Of a DNA stretch of 35,908 bases, positions 9,067 through 16,397 are shown in pieces. Numbering within the stretch: the stretch's first letter is position 1; every line of letters begins with the position of its first letter. The DNA is from CAYUJH01 sp964394585 (lineage in GTDB: Bacteria; Bacteroidota; Bacteroidia; Cytophagales; Flammeovirgaceae): contig CAYMYI010000034.1 of assembly GCA_964394585.1 (NCBI GenBank), forward strand, positions 1 through 35,908. Direction: 5' to 3'. The position numbers and the translations under genes were made by a program. The notes beneath the pieces were generated by a model. It did not search any database. It saw only the letters and a program-made list of their open reading frames with translations, and was not told the origin of the DNA.

Positions 9067-10023
9067 ATGAAAAAAGGAAACTTTCTTAACTCTATGATTG
9101 GTAACAAACTCGGTAAAGTACTTGTAACCACAGCAATCGCTTCTCTTGGCTTCTGCTTCGGTGCATATAGCCAAGATGACAATGATCCTTCTGACATTAT
9201 TAAGGCAGAAGAAGAATCAGATGTTGGTAAACTCTGGTTTGGTTTCAGAGCAGGTGTTTCGGCAAGCACCTTCGGTGATAACACCTCTAGCTTCGATTTG
9301 ATGGATGGAAACGGCACCTTAAATAGTTTTACAGGGGGTGTATTCGTTCGCTATCAAGCGTTAGAATGGTTGGCAATTCAGCCTGAAGTATCATTCTTAC
9401 AAACCGGTGATAATCGCATCAACTACACAGAAACCAACATTACGAATGACTTCTTTAGTGGTCCTTACGATGCTGCCCGTTTTGAAGTGCCTGTAACTTC
9501 TCGCGACTTGTTAAACTCGGTGGATGCTTCTTTGAATGCGGTATTTACGCCGAAGAAGTTTTTACCTAAACTTCGTCCTTACTTCACCTTCGGTCCTTCA
9601 TTCGGATTTATCGTAAATGCAACCGCCCGTGAAACCAAGCAATTACAGTTTGCTTACGGCGACAATACCCGCACCTACGATGCTGTAAATACGACCGATG
9701 TTTCTTCATACTACCGTGTATTTGACTTTGCTTTGAACTACGGAGTAGGAAGCCAGTTCAACATTTTTGGTAACACCGGTTTCGTAGAATTGCGCTACCG
9801 TTGGGGATTGAGCAACATCAGCAATTATCCTCAAATTCAGTTTACTAGAGATGATCTTGACCTGCCTAACTCTCGTTCAGGAAGAGGTTCATATGCTCCT
9901 CAAGATTTAACAAATCACACCATTACTTTGACTACCGGTATCATGTTTGGCGGTAAGTCAACTAAGAAAAAAGCGGACGACGCCGACGCTGAAGAAGCTG
10001 CTTCTGAAGAAACAGAAGAATAG
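9067..10023 (+). CDS. Outer-membrane beta-barrel protein (PorT/OMP_b-brl type), 318 aa
   Basis: The first about 35 residues are a signal peptide (MKKGNFLNSM..., hydrophobic core, cleavage likely near AYSQ). The mature part alternates polar and hydrophobic residues with many aromatic girdle residues (LWFGFRAGVSAS, WLAIQPEVSFLQTG, YFTFGPSFGFIVN, FVELRYRWGLSN, HTITLTTGIMFGG), as in the outer-membrane beta-barrel domain common in Bacteroidota. The last strand ends at FGGK and is followed by a charged tail of about 22 residues (KKKADDADAEEAASEETEE), which is unusual because the terminal strand normally closes the protein. Codon choice is biased like that of the neighbouring giant lipoprotein. The ATG at 9067 is preceded by AAAGG. 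A strong terminator follows. The substrate or structural role is unknown. Confidence 0.85.
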   Translation: MKKGNFLNSMIGNKLGKVLVTTAIASLGFCFGAYSQDDNDPSDIIKAEEESDVGKLWFGFRAGVSASTFGDNTSSFDLMDGNGTLNSFTGGVFVRYQALEWLAIQPEVSFLQTGDNRINYTETNITNDFFSGPYDAARFEVPVTSRDLLNSVDASLNAVFTPKKFLPKLRPYFTFGPSFGFIVNATARETKQLQFAYGDNTRTYDAVNTTDVSSYYRVFDFALNYGVGSQFNIFGNTGFVELRYRWGLSNISNYPQIQFTRDDLDLPNSRSGRGSYAPQDLTNHTITLTTGIMFGGKSTKKKADDADAEEAASEETEE

Positions 10024-10045
10024 CATTTAAATAAACTACGCTACT

Positions 10046-10075
10046 AAAGCCAACCTTAAAAGGTTGGCTTTTTTT
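10046..10075 (+). terminator. Rho-independent terminator of the beta-barrel gene
   Basis: AAGCCAACC (10047-10055) pairs with GGTTGGCTT (10062-10070) around a TTAAAA loop, and a run of T continues to 10075. It starts about 23 nt after the stop codon. Confidence 0.9.
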
Positions 10076-10395
10076 GTGCCCTATCTGAAAGGGCTTATAT
10101 GCCTTCACCAGGGGTGTAATAATTGGTTGGGAGATGCTGAATAAACACTGCGCATTTTTCAGGATGACTATATAGGGATAAGCACGTTTTTCAGACGACG
10201 GTTGGAAGTATTTGTGTTTGCTGAATGAAGGGAAGACATATCGATGAGGGAGAGGGTACGATGGCATTTAACGCAGCGTTCAGCAATTAAAAAACCCTGT
10301 TAGACTCAAAGGCCTAACAGGGTTTTTTGGTGTGTTTTCAGGCTGAACCTAATCGCTCGTTTGCCCTTTCCAACACAAAGGGGGTGGGGTATAGC
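10076..10395. other. Convergent intergenic region between the beta-barrel gene and parB
   Basis: This stretch lies between two convergent genes. Apart from the parB terminator (10289-10328) I see nothing in it: no credible gene, promoter or repeat. The leftward open frame 9962-10267 runs through the first terminator and the barrel gene and is treated as chance. Confidence 0.6.
10289..10328 (-). terminator. Terminator of the parA-parB operon
   Basis: CCCTGTTAG (10295-10303) pairs with CTAACAGGG (10314-10322) around a 10-nt loop, flanked by A6 on the left and T6 on the right, so it can end transcription from either side. It lies about 70 nt beyond the parB stop codon. Confidence 0.85.
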
Positions 10396-11340
10396 TTACT
10401 GTTTTTCTTGGAGGCGTTTCATCAACTCTACAATAAAGGCTTGGGCTTTTTCGATTTCTTTCACGCTGCTATTCACCTGTAGGTTTTTAATGCACTTAAG
10501 AAGTTCATTTTTTAAGACTTCAAATTGCTCGTCTTGAGGGGCATCGCTAGGCACCGATCTACGCAGCTTTTTAGGCTTCAGGCTTTCCAAAGTGTAGAAG
10601 AGCATTCCGAGCGAATCGAGGGTGAAATCATCTCGTTTTTCTCGACCCAAAAGCTGCAAATCTGCCTTTTTCACTTTGTGTTTTCCCGATAAGATTTCTT
10701 GCTTGAGGGTGGGATTTTGTGCCCCTATTTTCTCCAACCCTCGGGCAAACTCTGCATCGCGCAAGATAGTATTCTTACTTACGGCATATTCCGTCCCCAA
10801 GCGTTCGTGGGTACGAAGCAAGTTCCCATTTTGGGGACTTGCTTCTATATCGCGCTCGCCCCCATGTTTTGCCTTTTCACGTTCATACCGCAGCCCTCGC
10901 AAATAGCTTCGCTGTTCGTTGGTGAGGTTTCGGCGCCCTAGTTGGTTTACAATCATCCAATCTTTCACCGCATCTTTGGAAGGGAGGTCTAAAATTTTCA
11001 CTCCATATTTTATCGAAACCCCTTCCGCTTCAAGCTTTTGGATGATCTGATAACGATTGTGCCCATCTACCAAGAAAAAGTCGTTTCCGCTGATGCTATC
11101 CGGGTCTTTCCAAAGCATTAAGTCTTCACGCACCCCTTCCTCTCGGATACTTTGTTCAAGGGTTTCCAGTTCCTCTTCTTGCAAGGGAGGGATTAAGCTT
11201 TTCAGCAGGGGGTCTACCAAGATATTCTTGCGCTGTTCTCGCTCTATAAATGCATCGAACGCATCGTTATTCCGAGTGGTATGGGTGGTTTGTTTCTTCT
11301 CTTGTGATTTTTTGCGGAGTTTATCTCTACTACTTGCCAT
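10396..11340 (-). CDS. parB: ParB-like partition protein, 314 aa
   Basis: A basic N-terminal tail (SSRDKLRKKSQEKK) is followed by a ParB N-terminal domain at about residues 40-125, with the sequence LVDGHNRYQIIQKL at the place where chromosomal ParB proteins carry the GERRYRA nucleotide-binding box. A helix-turn-helix region follows (LTNEQRSYLRGLRYE, then ERLGTEYAVSKNTILRDAEFARG), and the last about 60 residues are helical and may dimerise. ParB proteins are known to load on parS sites and work with ParA to segregate DNA. The gene begins 25 nt after parA on the same strand, so the two form an operon. The GHNRY variant and the lack of a canonical parS in the window suggest an accessory, plasmid-like partition pair rather than the main chromosomal one; that is inference. 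Confidence 0.75.
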   Translation of the reverse strand: MASSRDKLRKKSQEKKQTTHTTRNNDAFDAFIEREQRKNILVDPLLKSLIPPLQEEELETLEQSIREEGVREDLMLWKDPDSISGNDFFLVDGHNRYQIIQKLEAEGVSIKYGVKILDLPSKDAVKDWMIVNQLGRRNLTNEQRSYLRGLRYEREKAKHGGERDIEASPQNGNLLRTHERLGTEYAVSKNTILRDAEFARGLEKIGAQNPTLKQEILSGKHKVKKADLQLLGREKRDDFTLDSLGMLFYTLESLKPKKLRRSVPSDAPQDEQFEVLKNELLKCIKNLQVNSSVKEIEKAQAFIVELMKRLQEKQ

Positions 11341-11365
11341 AAGGAGGAAAGGAATAAAATGAAGG

Positions 11366-12118
11366 TTATTTTAAGCGTTTTATGACTTCTTTAGCGAGTT
11401 TTTCATAATCGCTTGCGGCTTTGGAATCCGGTGCATACGCGAAGATATCTTCCCCTGCCAGTTGCGATTCTACAAACTTGGTGGTTTGCCGAATGCGCGT
11501 CTCAAATAGCTCGTCGGCATAATCTTCCTGGATTTCTTCGATCGATATATCTGCCGCAATGGTCTTGGTCAACCCCGTGATTACAATCCCTAAAGGGCGA
11601 ATCTCTGGGTTCAGCCGCTGACGGATTTTGTTATCAATCAAATCTTTGATGGAGTTTAAACCGGTAATCGAGTAGCGTGCAGCTTGGGCGGTAATTAAAT
11701 AATGTGTAGAAGCCGTAATTCCATTGATGGTGTAAACTCCTATTGAAGGGGGACAGTCGATCAGTATAAAGTCATATTTGTCGACTACTTCTTTCAGCGC
11801 ATCTTTGAGCAAGTAGTACCGATTGATATTCCCCTCGACTTCATGCTCAATGGTTGCCAAGTTTAGCTCAGAAGGCACTACGTGCAAGTTTTTCTCTACT
11901 TTTATAATGGGTACCGGCGTTTCGTCCTTATAGGCATCAAACAACGTTTCTTGAGGATCAGCAATGCCCAGCCCTTCAGTGAGGTTTGCTTGCGGGTCGG
12001 AGTCAATCAACAACACCTTGTTCTTTTTAAGGGACAGTGCCTTACCAAGGTTGATGGTAGTGGTCGTTTTCCCCACTCCACCTTTTAAATTCAAAATGGA
12101 AATAATCGTAGTTGCCAT
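11366..12118 (-). CDS. parA: ParA-family partition ATPase, 250 aa
   Basis: The protein has a deviant Walker A motif (LNLKGGVGKTTTTINLG) near its N-terminus, a Walker A' motif (LLIDSDPQANLT) and a Walker B motif (YDFILIDCPPSIG), and is close to the usual 250-260 residues of ParA/Soj. It would bind ATP and DNA and move the ParB-bound locus. I place the start at the second ATG (12116-12118, MATTIIS); an in-frame ATG two codons upstream (12124) is also possible. An exact -7 element inside an inverted repeat lies 16-43 nt upstream (12140-12167), which suits self-repression as in other par operons. parB follows after 25 nt. KGGVGKTT ATPases also serve other cargo, but the partner gene supports partition. 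Confidence 0.85.
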   Translation of the reverse strand: MATTIISILNLKGGVGKTTTTINLGKALSLKKNKVLLIDSDPQANLTEGLGIADPQETLFDAYKDETPVPIIKVEKNLHVVPSELNLATIEHEVEGNINRYYLLKDALKEVVDKYDFILIDCPPSIGVYTINGITASTHYLITAQAARYSITGLNSIKDLIDNKIRQRLNPEIRPLGIVITGLTKTIAADISIEEIQEDYADELFETRIRQTTKFVESQLAGEDIFAYAPDSKAASDYEKLAKEVIKRLK

Positions 12119-12139
12119 GAGCATTGAATGGTTTTTTTA

Positions 12140-12167
12140 CAAAACTACTTTTTCATCGTAAGTTTTG
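12140..12167 (-). promoter_or_regulatory. parA promoter -7 element inside an inverted repeat (candidate operator)
   Basis: On the leftward strand TAGTTTTG (complement of 12140-12147) is an exact TAnnTTTG element. Its AGTTTTG part is one arm of a perfect 7-bp inverted repeat, CAAAACT (12140-12146) and AGTTTTG (12161-12167), with 14 nt between. No clear -33 TTTG is present. A repressor sitting on the repeat would cover the promoter; ParA or ParB is the obvious candidate. Confidence 0.5.
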
Positions 12168-12220
12168 CAGGGAACCCCTCTGATTTTTCACAAATAGTTA
12201 AGGAGTCGGTCGGTTTATAG

Positions 12221-12228
12221 TATTTTCG
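12221..12228 (+). promoter_or_regulatory. Weak -7 element before the glycosyltransferase gene
   Basis: TATTTTCG matches TAnnTTTG with one mismatch. A hairpin GTAGGG/CCCTAC (12239-12244 and 12253-12258) lies in what would be the leader. No -33 box is seen. Confidence 0.25.
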
Positions 12229-12287
12229 CTCCCAAAGGGTAGGGAGATTTTCCCCTACGTTATGGTGTCTGTCTTATCAAAAACCTG

Positions 12288-13406
12288 ATGAACCCCACTA
12301 CCAAAAACCCACTAAGCCTCCTTTTTTTAACGCATCAGGGCGATATCGCCGGTTCTACCTACTCCATCAGCTATTTAGCCAAGGGGTTAGCCGAACGTGG
12401 CCATGCCGTCTTTGTAGGCTGCCGCGAAGAATCGTTGCTGTTCGAACTATTGCACGATACGCCAGTTCAGCGAATTGCCATGCCTTTTCGGGGAAAATTT
12501 GACCGAAAGATGATGCAGCAAATCCACCAAATAGTACAGCAGCATCGCATCCAGCTTATCAACCCGCAGTCGGGGCAAGATCGCTACCTCACCGCGTTTT
12601 CTCAGATGTGGTATCGCTTTAACGCTATTGTAGTTCACACACGACGGCAACGCCCTAAAAGCGACGGAGGATGGCTACAAGCAAAGTTCTATACTGCCGT
12701 TACCGATAAAATTGTAGCGGTGAGCTACCCTATTCAGCAACACCTAGTGCAGTTAGGGATTCCTGCCTCGCACATACACGTGATTCACAACGGCACCCCC
12801 ATCGAAAAATATCAGCACCTTATCCCGGCACAGGTAGAAGCCTTGCGTACTAAATATGCCCTCTCTCCTACCGATATAGTCGTTGGCTGTGTAGGGCGCC
12901 ACAAGCAACAAGAGCAGCTCTTGCAGGCATTGCATTCCATAGAGCAGCCCCTCACGCTGCTACTAGTGGGGATTGAGGAAACCCCAGAACTAAACGCCAT
13001 TACCCAAGGATATGCCACTCCGCATCGCATTATCTATACCGGAATGATTCCTCCGCAAGACGTGCTACATCACTATCCTCTTTTTCAACTAAAAGTACTT
13101 CCTTCGAATATGGAAGGGCTTTCCCAATCGCTGTTGGAAGCAATGGCGATGGGCGTGCCCGTGATTGCCACAGACGCCGCCGGAAACCCCGACCTCGTAC
13201 AGCATGAGCAGAACGGGTTGCTTTTCCCCGAAGGAGATACCGCCACGTTAGCGCAATGGATCCAGCGCTTGCTACGCGAGCCCGCTCTGCGGAATCGGCT
13301 CGTAGAAGCTGGTCAGCATACTGCCTTGCATACTTTTTCGATTGAGAATACGGTGCGGAACTACGAAGCCTTTTTCCAACAACTCATCGAAGCAAAACGC
13401 CCCTGA
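12288..13406 (+). CDS. GT4-family (GT-B fold) glycosyltransferase, 372 aa
   Basis: The N-terminal half starts with LSLLFLTHQGDIAGSTYSIS, the usual glycine-containing first strand of a GT-B acceptor domain, and contains VVHTRRQRP and VAVSYPIQQHL. The C-terminal nucleotide-sugar domain shows VVGCVGRHKQQEQLLQAL and the EX7E region MEGLSQSLLEAMAMGVPVIA followed by the sugar-contacting AGNPDLV. Length and layout fit retaining glycosyltransferases of family 4 acting in lipopolysaccharide, capsule or glycolipid synthesis; the sugar and acceptor cannot be read from the sequence. The gene is followed after 145 bp by an MsbA-like exporter on the same strand, and a role in making a glycan-bearing lipid carried by that exporter is possible but unproven. 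No signal peptide or membrane span, so it should be cytoplasmic or membrane-associated. Confidence 0.85.
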   Translation: MNPTTKNPLSLLFLTHQGDIAGSTYSISYLAKGLAERGHAVFVGCREESLLFELLHDTPVQRIAMPFRGKFDRKMMQQIHQIVQQHRIQLINPQSGQDRYLTAFSQMWYRFNAIVVHTRRQRPKSDGGWLQAKFYTAVTDKIVAVSYPIQQHLVQLGIPASHIHVIHNGTPIEKYQHLIPAQVEALRTKYALSPTDIVVGCVGRHKQQEQLLQALHSIEQPLTLLLVGIEETPELNAITQGYATPHRIIYTGMIPPQDVLHHYPLFQLKVLPSNMEGLSQSLLEAMAMGVPVIATDAAGNPDLVQHEQNGLLFPEGDTATLAQWIQRLLREPALRNRLVEAGQHTALHTFSIENTVRNYEAFFQQLIEAKRP

Positions 13407-13471
13407 TGGCTCCCTCGGTAAGCCGCCGTTTTGTTTCCTTGGCATGGTTCAGGACTCCCAACGGATTTCGT

Positions 13472-13479
13472 TACCTTTG
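13472..13479 (+). promoter_or_regulatory. -7 element before the ABC exporter gene
   Basis: TACCTTTG matches TAnnTTTG exactly and continues GCGCCAC. Only an imperfect TTC box is found 21 nt upstream. The predicted leader is about 65 nt. It suggests that the exporter has its own promoter apart from the glycosyltransferase gene. Confidence 0.5.
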
Positions 13480-13551
13480 CGCCACTCCGCAAGTGGAATT
13501 CATTGATCACCGTATTTTCTTGCAGAACCACTGCGAACAGCAAAGGAACCT

Positions 13552-15396
13552 ATGAAAACATATATACGCCTTTTACGATTTGCCAGTCCTTTCGGGCGGT
13601 TTATCGCCCCTTACTTTATCTATTCAGTGCTCAGCACCATTTTCAGCCTGGTAAACCTTACCCTCATTATACCACTGCTCGATATCCTCTTTGGAAGTGC
13701 TGTAAAAGATAGAGATACCCTGGTGGCCCCTCCCGAAGCCTCCTTCGATTTAGACTATGCCAAAGAACTGTTTTACTACTTTTTTGGCAATATCATTATC
13801 CAATATGGCGAGCAGAAAGCGCTCTTGTTTCTGTGTATGATTATCATTTCATCGGTCTTTCTGACCAACCTTTTCCGCTATCTCGCCAAGCGAATCATGG
13901 AGTACTTGCGGGCACATTCTATTCGCAACATTCGAAAGTCTTTATTCAATGCCGTAAGTCGGCTACACGTCGGTTATTTTTCCGATAAGCGCAAAGGCGA
14001 TGTGCTTTCGCGCATTACCACCGATGCGTATGAAGTAGAAGTATCGCTCACCAACTCCCTCTCTGCTTTTTTTCACGACCCCTTCAATATCATCGCCTAT
14101 TTCATCATTCTGTTCAGCCTAAGTTTTGAACTGACCTTATTCACCTTAATTATTATCCCCCTTTCCGGGGGATTAATTTCGTTCATTGCCAAGCGATTAA
14201 AAAAACAAGCCTCGGAGCTTCAGCACAGTTTAGGGATGATAATCAGCATCTTAGACGAAACCCTAGGGGGAATGCGCGTTATAAAGGCGTTCAATGCGCT
14301 GCCGTATGTACAGCAAAAATTTGCGGAAGAAAACGAAAACTATGCCCATACGGTGCGGAAAATGGCAAACCGACGCGAAATGGCATCTCCCCTTTCCGAG
14401 CTTATGGGCGTTGCCGTGGTAGCAGGCATCTTGTTTTATGGGGGCAATTTGGTATTCCAAAATCAATCGGACTTAACCGCAAGCGAGTTTGTCGGTTATA
14501 TCATCATTTTTTCTCAGGTATTGCGCCCGGCAAAAGCCATATCGGGTTCTATTAGCAATATCCAACGGGGGTTGGTTGCCGGCGAGCGTATCTTAGAAAT
14601 GATTGATACGCCCCCACAAGTAACCAATCCTCCGCAGGCACAACCGCTTGCTCAATTTGAACAGTCCATCGAATTTAAAAATGTATGGTTTGCCTACGAG
14701 GGGGAAGAATGGGTACTGAAAGATATTAACTTCCAGTTGCCGCAAGGGCAAACCGTTGCCTTAGTAGGGCCATCGGGTGGGGGGAAATCTACGATTTCCG
14801 ATTTGATCCCCCGCTTTTACGATGTGCAGCAAGGCGCTGTACTCCTCGATGGGCAAAACGTGCAAGCCTATGAGTTAGAATCGTTGCGAAAACAAATGGG
14901 CATTGTAACGCAAGATTCGTTTTTGTTTAACGATACCATCTTCAACAACATCGCTTTTGGGCAGCCCAATGCTGACTTGGAGACCGTCATTAGAGCAGCT
15001 CGTGTAGCTAATGCACACGAATTTATCATGGAAACGAAGCATAGCTATCAGACCATTATCGGCGACCGTGGCGTGAAGCTTTCCGGCGGGCAACGCCAAC
15101 GGATTAGCATTGCCCGTGCTATTTTTAAAAACCCTCCTATCCTCATTCTAGACGAGGCCACCTCAGCACTTGATACCGAATCGGAACAGCTCGTCCAAGA
15201 AGCCCTCAATAACCTGATGAAAAACCGCACTTCGTTGGTCATTGCCCACCGACTGAGTACCATCCAAAATGCAGATCTGATTCTAGTAATCGATAAAGGC
15301 CGTATTGTAGAGCGCGGCACACATGCCGAGCTTATTCAACAAGAAGAGGGGCTGTACTACAAGCTACAAGCCATGCAAGCGCTGAGTACTTCATAG
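13552..15396 (+). CDS. MsbA-like ABC exporter, fused membrane and ATPase domains, 614 aa
   Basis: The first about 350 residues form an ABC type-1 exporter membrane domain with six hydrophobic segments and the coupling region YFSDKRKGDVLSRITTDAYEVE. The ATPase domain has Walker A GPSGGGKST (about residues 406-414), the Q-loop in MGIVTQDSFLFNDTIFNNI, signature LSGGQRQRIS, Walker B ILILDEATSALD and the switch His in IAHRLSTIQNADLI. The protein would work as a homodimer in the inner membrane and export a lipid or lipid-linked glycan; MsbA-type lipid A flipping is the nearest known role, but peptide or drug export cannot be excluded. The ATG at 13552 is preceded by AAAGGA, a good ribosome site. 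All catalytic motifs are intact. Confidence 0.85.
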   Translation: MKTYIRLLRFASPFGRFIAPYFIYSVLSTIFSLVNLTLIIPLLDILFGSAVKDRDTLVAPPEASFDLDYAKELFYYFFGNIIIQYGEQKALLFLCMIIISSVFLTNLFRYLAKRIMEYLRAHSIRNIRKSLFNAVSRLHVGYFSDKRKGDVLSRITTDAYEVEVSLTNSLSAFFHDPFNIIAYFIILFSLSFELTLFTLIIIPLSGGLISFIAKRLKKQASELQHSLGMIISILDETLGGMRVIKAFNALPYVQQKFAEENENYAHTVRKMANRREMASPLSELMGVAVVAGILFYGGNLVFQNQSDLTASEFVGYIIIFSQVLRPAKAISGSISNIQRGLVAGERILEMIDTPPQVTNPPQAQPLAQFEQSIEFKNVWFAYEGEEWVLKDINFQLPQGQTVALVGPSGGGKSTISDLIPRFYDVQQGAVLLDGQNVQAYELESLRKQMGIVTQDSFLFNDTIFNNIAFGQPNADLETVIRAARVANAHEFIMETKHSYQTIIGDRGVKLSGGQRQRISIARAIFKNPPILILDEATSALDTESEQLVQEALNNLMKNRTSLVIAHRLSTIQNADLILVIDKGRIVERGTHAELIQQEEGLYYKLQAMQALSTS

Positions 15397-15445
15397 GCGG
15401 TCTCAGATATACCCAGAAGCCTCCATACATACCGGCTGCTTTTTG

Positions 15446-15480
15446 AAGGGGTTACCAGTGCTAATCTTACTAAACCCCTT
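15446..15480. terminator. Weak hairpin after the ABC exporter gene
   Basis: AAGGGGTT (15446-15453) pairs with AACCCCTT (15473-15480) across a 19-nt loop. No T-run follows, so this is at best a weak transcription end between the convergent exporter and nuclease genes. Confidence 0.3.
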
Positions 15481-15543
15481 GGCGCTTCGGGTAGCCACCG
15501 CTTTTTAGGGCATCCGCAAACGGCGCGCTGAGCCATGCCCCCC

Positions 15544-16359
15544 TCATCGCTTAAGCTGTCTCGCCAATTTTTGAACTTCTTCTGCCGATAGCTTAGTAGT
15601 TTTCATGACCAACGCTTCACTCAAGCCCTCGGTTAGTAAGGCTTTCGCTACCGCCAAGCGTTCTTGGGTAGCTCCTTGCTCGACTCCTTNNNNNNNNNNN
15701 NNNNNNNNNNNNNNNNNNNNNNNNNNNNNNNNNNNNNNNNNNNNNNNNNNNNNNNNNNNNNNNNNNNNNNNNNNNNNNNNNNNNNNNNNGAATGCATCTT
15801 TAACTACTTCATATTCTGTGAAATCTACTAGGGTAACAAACTTTTCGATAAAAATATCAAATTGCTTGTCGTTTTTTAGGGTAGCGGCCGCAAAGGCAAA
15901 GGCGCGTAAATCATTGACTCCTAAAAAATCTTGCACCGATAAACTCGGTAAATGAATCACCTCATACCGATAGGTTACATTGCGATCTCGGATGGGCTTT
16001 CCAACATGGGTGGGTGCTTTCTTGCCCGTGTAAAGCACATATTGTGCTACTTCTTTCGTGGGGTGCGCTTGTTTGATAAGCGCATAGTACAGTAAGTTGC
16101 GCCCTGTAAAGTTTTTCTGGTCGGTAGCTTGTACTTCGATGTGTAGAATCACCGCCTGATCTGCATGGAATAAGAATACATTATCGGCTTCTCGGCGGAT
16201 ATTTTTTCGTAGGGTGGTTCTTGCCTCCTCGGGCGAAAACCGAGATAGGTGCGAGTACTCAGGGGCTAACACCGTAATTAAATGCGATACACATTGGGGC
16301 AATACCGCATTAATCGCGGTATCTTGTTGACTTTTTCTCTTCATATCAGTACCATTCAT
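15544..16359 (-). CDS. Rpn/PD-(D/E)XK nuclease-family protein, interrupted by assembly gap
   Basis: The N-terminal about 190 residues carry marks of the Rpn / PD-(D/E)XK transposase-like family: an acidic position in IRREADNVFLFH, then AVILHIEVQATDQKN (the E-x-Q motif after a hydrophobic strand), GRNLLYYALI, and YRYEVIHLPSLSVQDFL. The C-terminal part (GVEQGATQERLAVAKALLTEGLSEALVMKTTKLSAEEVQKL) is the family's usual helical tail. A run of exactly 100 N (15690-15789) separates the halves, so the true length and even the joined frame are unknown. Rpn proteins are DNA endonucleases thought to promote recombination and are often spread horizontally. The start may be the first ATG (16359) or the one five codons in (16344). 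It lies 38 nt after lipB on the same strand, but no shared function is expected. Confidence 0.7.
   Translation of the reverse strand: MNGTDMKRKSQQDTAINAVLPQCVSHLITVLAPEYSHLSRFSPEEARTTLRKNIRREADNVFLFHADQAVILHIEVQATDQKNFTGRNLLYYALIKQAHPTKEVAQYVLYTGKKAPTHVGKPIRDRNVTYRYEVIHLPSLSVQDFLGVNDLRAFAFAAATLKNDKQFDIFIEKFVTLVDFTEYEVVKDAFXXXXXXXXXXXXXXXXXXXXXXXXXXXXXXXXXXGVEQGATQERLAVAKALLTEGLSEALVMKTTKLSAEEVQKLARQLKR
15690..15789. other. Assembly gap, 100 N
   Basis: The run is exactly 100 N, the usual placeholder for a gap of unknown size. It falls inside the nuclease gene, just before the GVEQG segment, where this family often has tandem KG-x-EKG type repeats; such repeats would explain why the assembly broke here. 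Confidence 0.95.
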
Positions 16360-16397
16360 TCACTTGCTAGGCTTCAAAACAACGTACCGTTTAAAAG

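Noticed and set aside
8830..9174. Leftward open frame of 114 codons before the beta-barrel gene
   Set aside because: It overlaps the signal peptide region of a well-supported gene, is very AT-rich in codon use and shows no domain or promoter.
9962..10267. Leftward open frame of 101 codons between the barrel gene and parB
   Set aside because: It runs through a strong terminator and into the 3' end of the barrel gene, and its composition looks like random AT-rich sequence.
12239..12258. GTAGGG/CCCTAC repeat as a parS site
   Set aside because: It is short, single and does not resemble known parS; a leader hairpin is simpler.
12288..15396. Glycosyltransferase plus ABC exporter as a natural-product or capsule cluster
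   Set aside because: Only two genes are present, with a promoter element between them and no other biosynthetic genes nearby.
15544..16359. Insertion sequence around the Rpn-type gene
   Set aside because: No terminal inverted repeats or target duplications are visible at its sides, and Rpn proteins are not transposases of a defined element.
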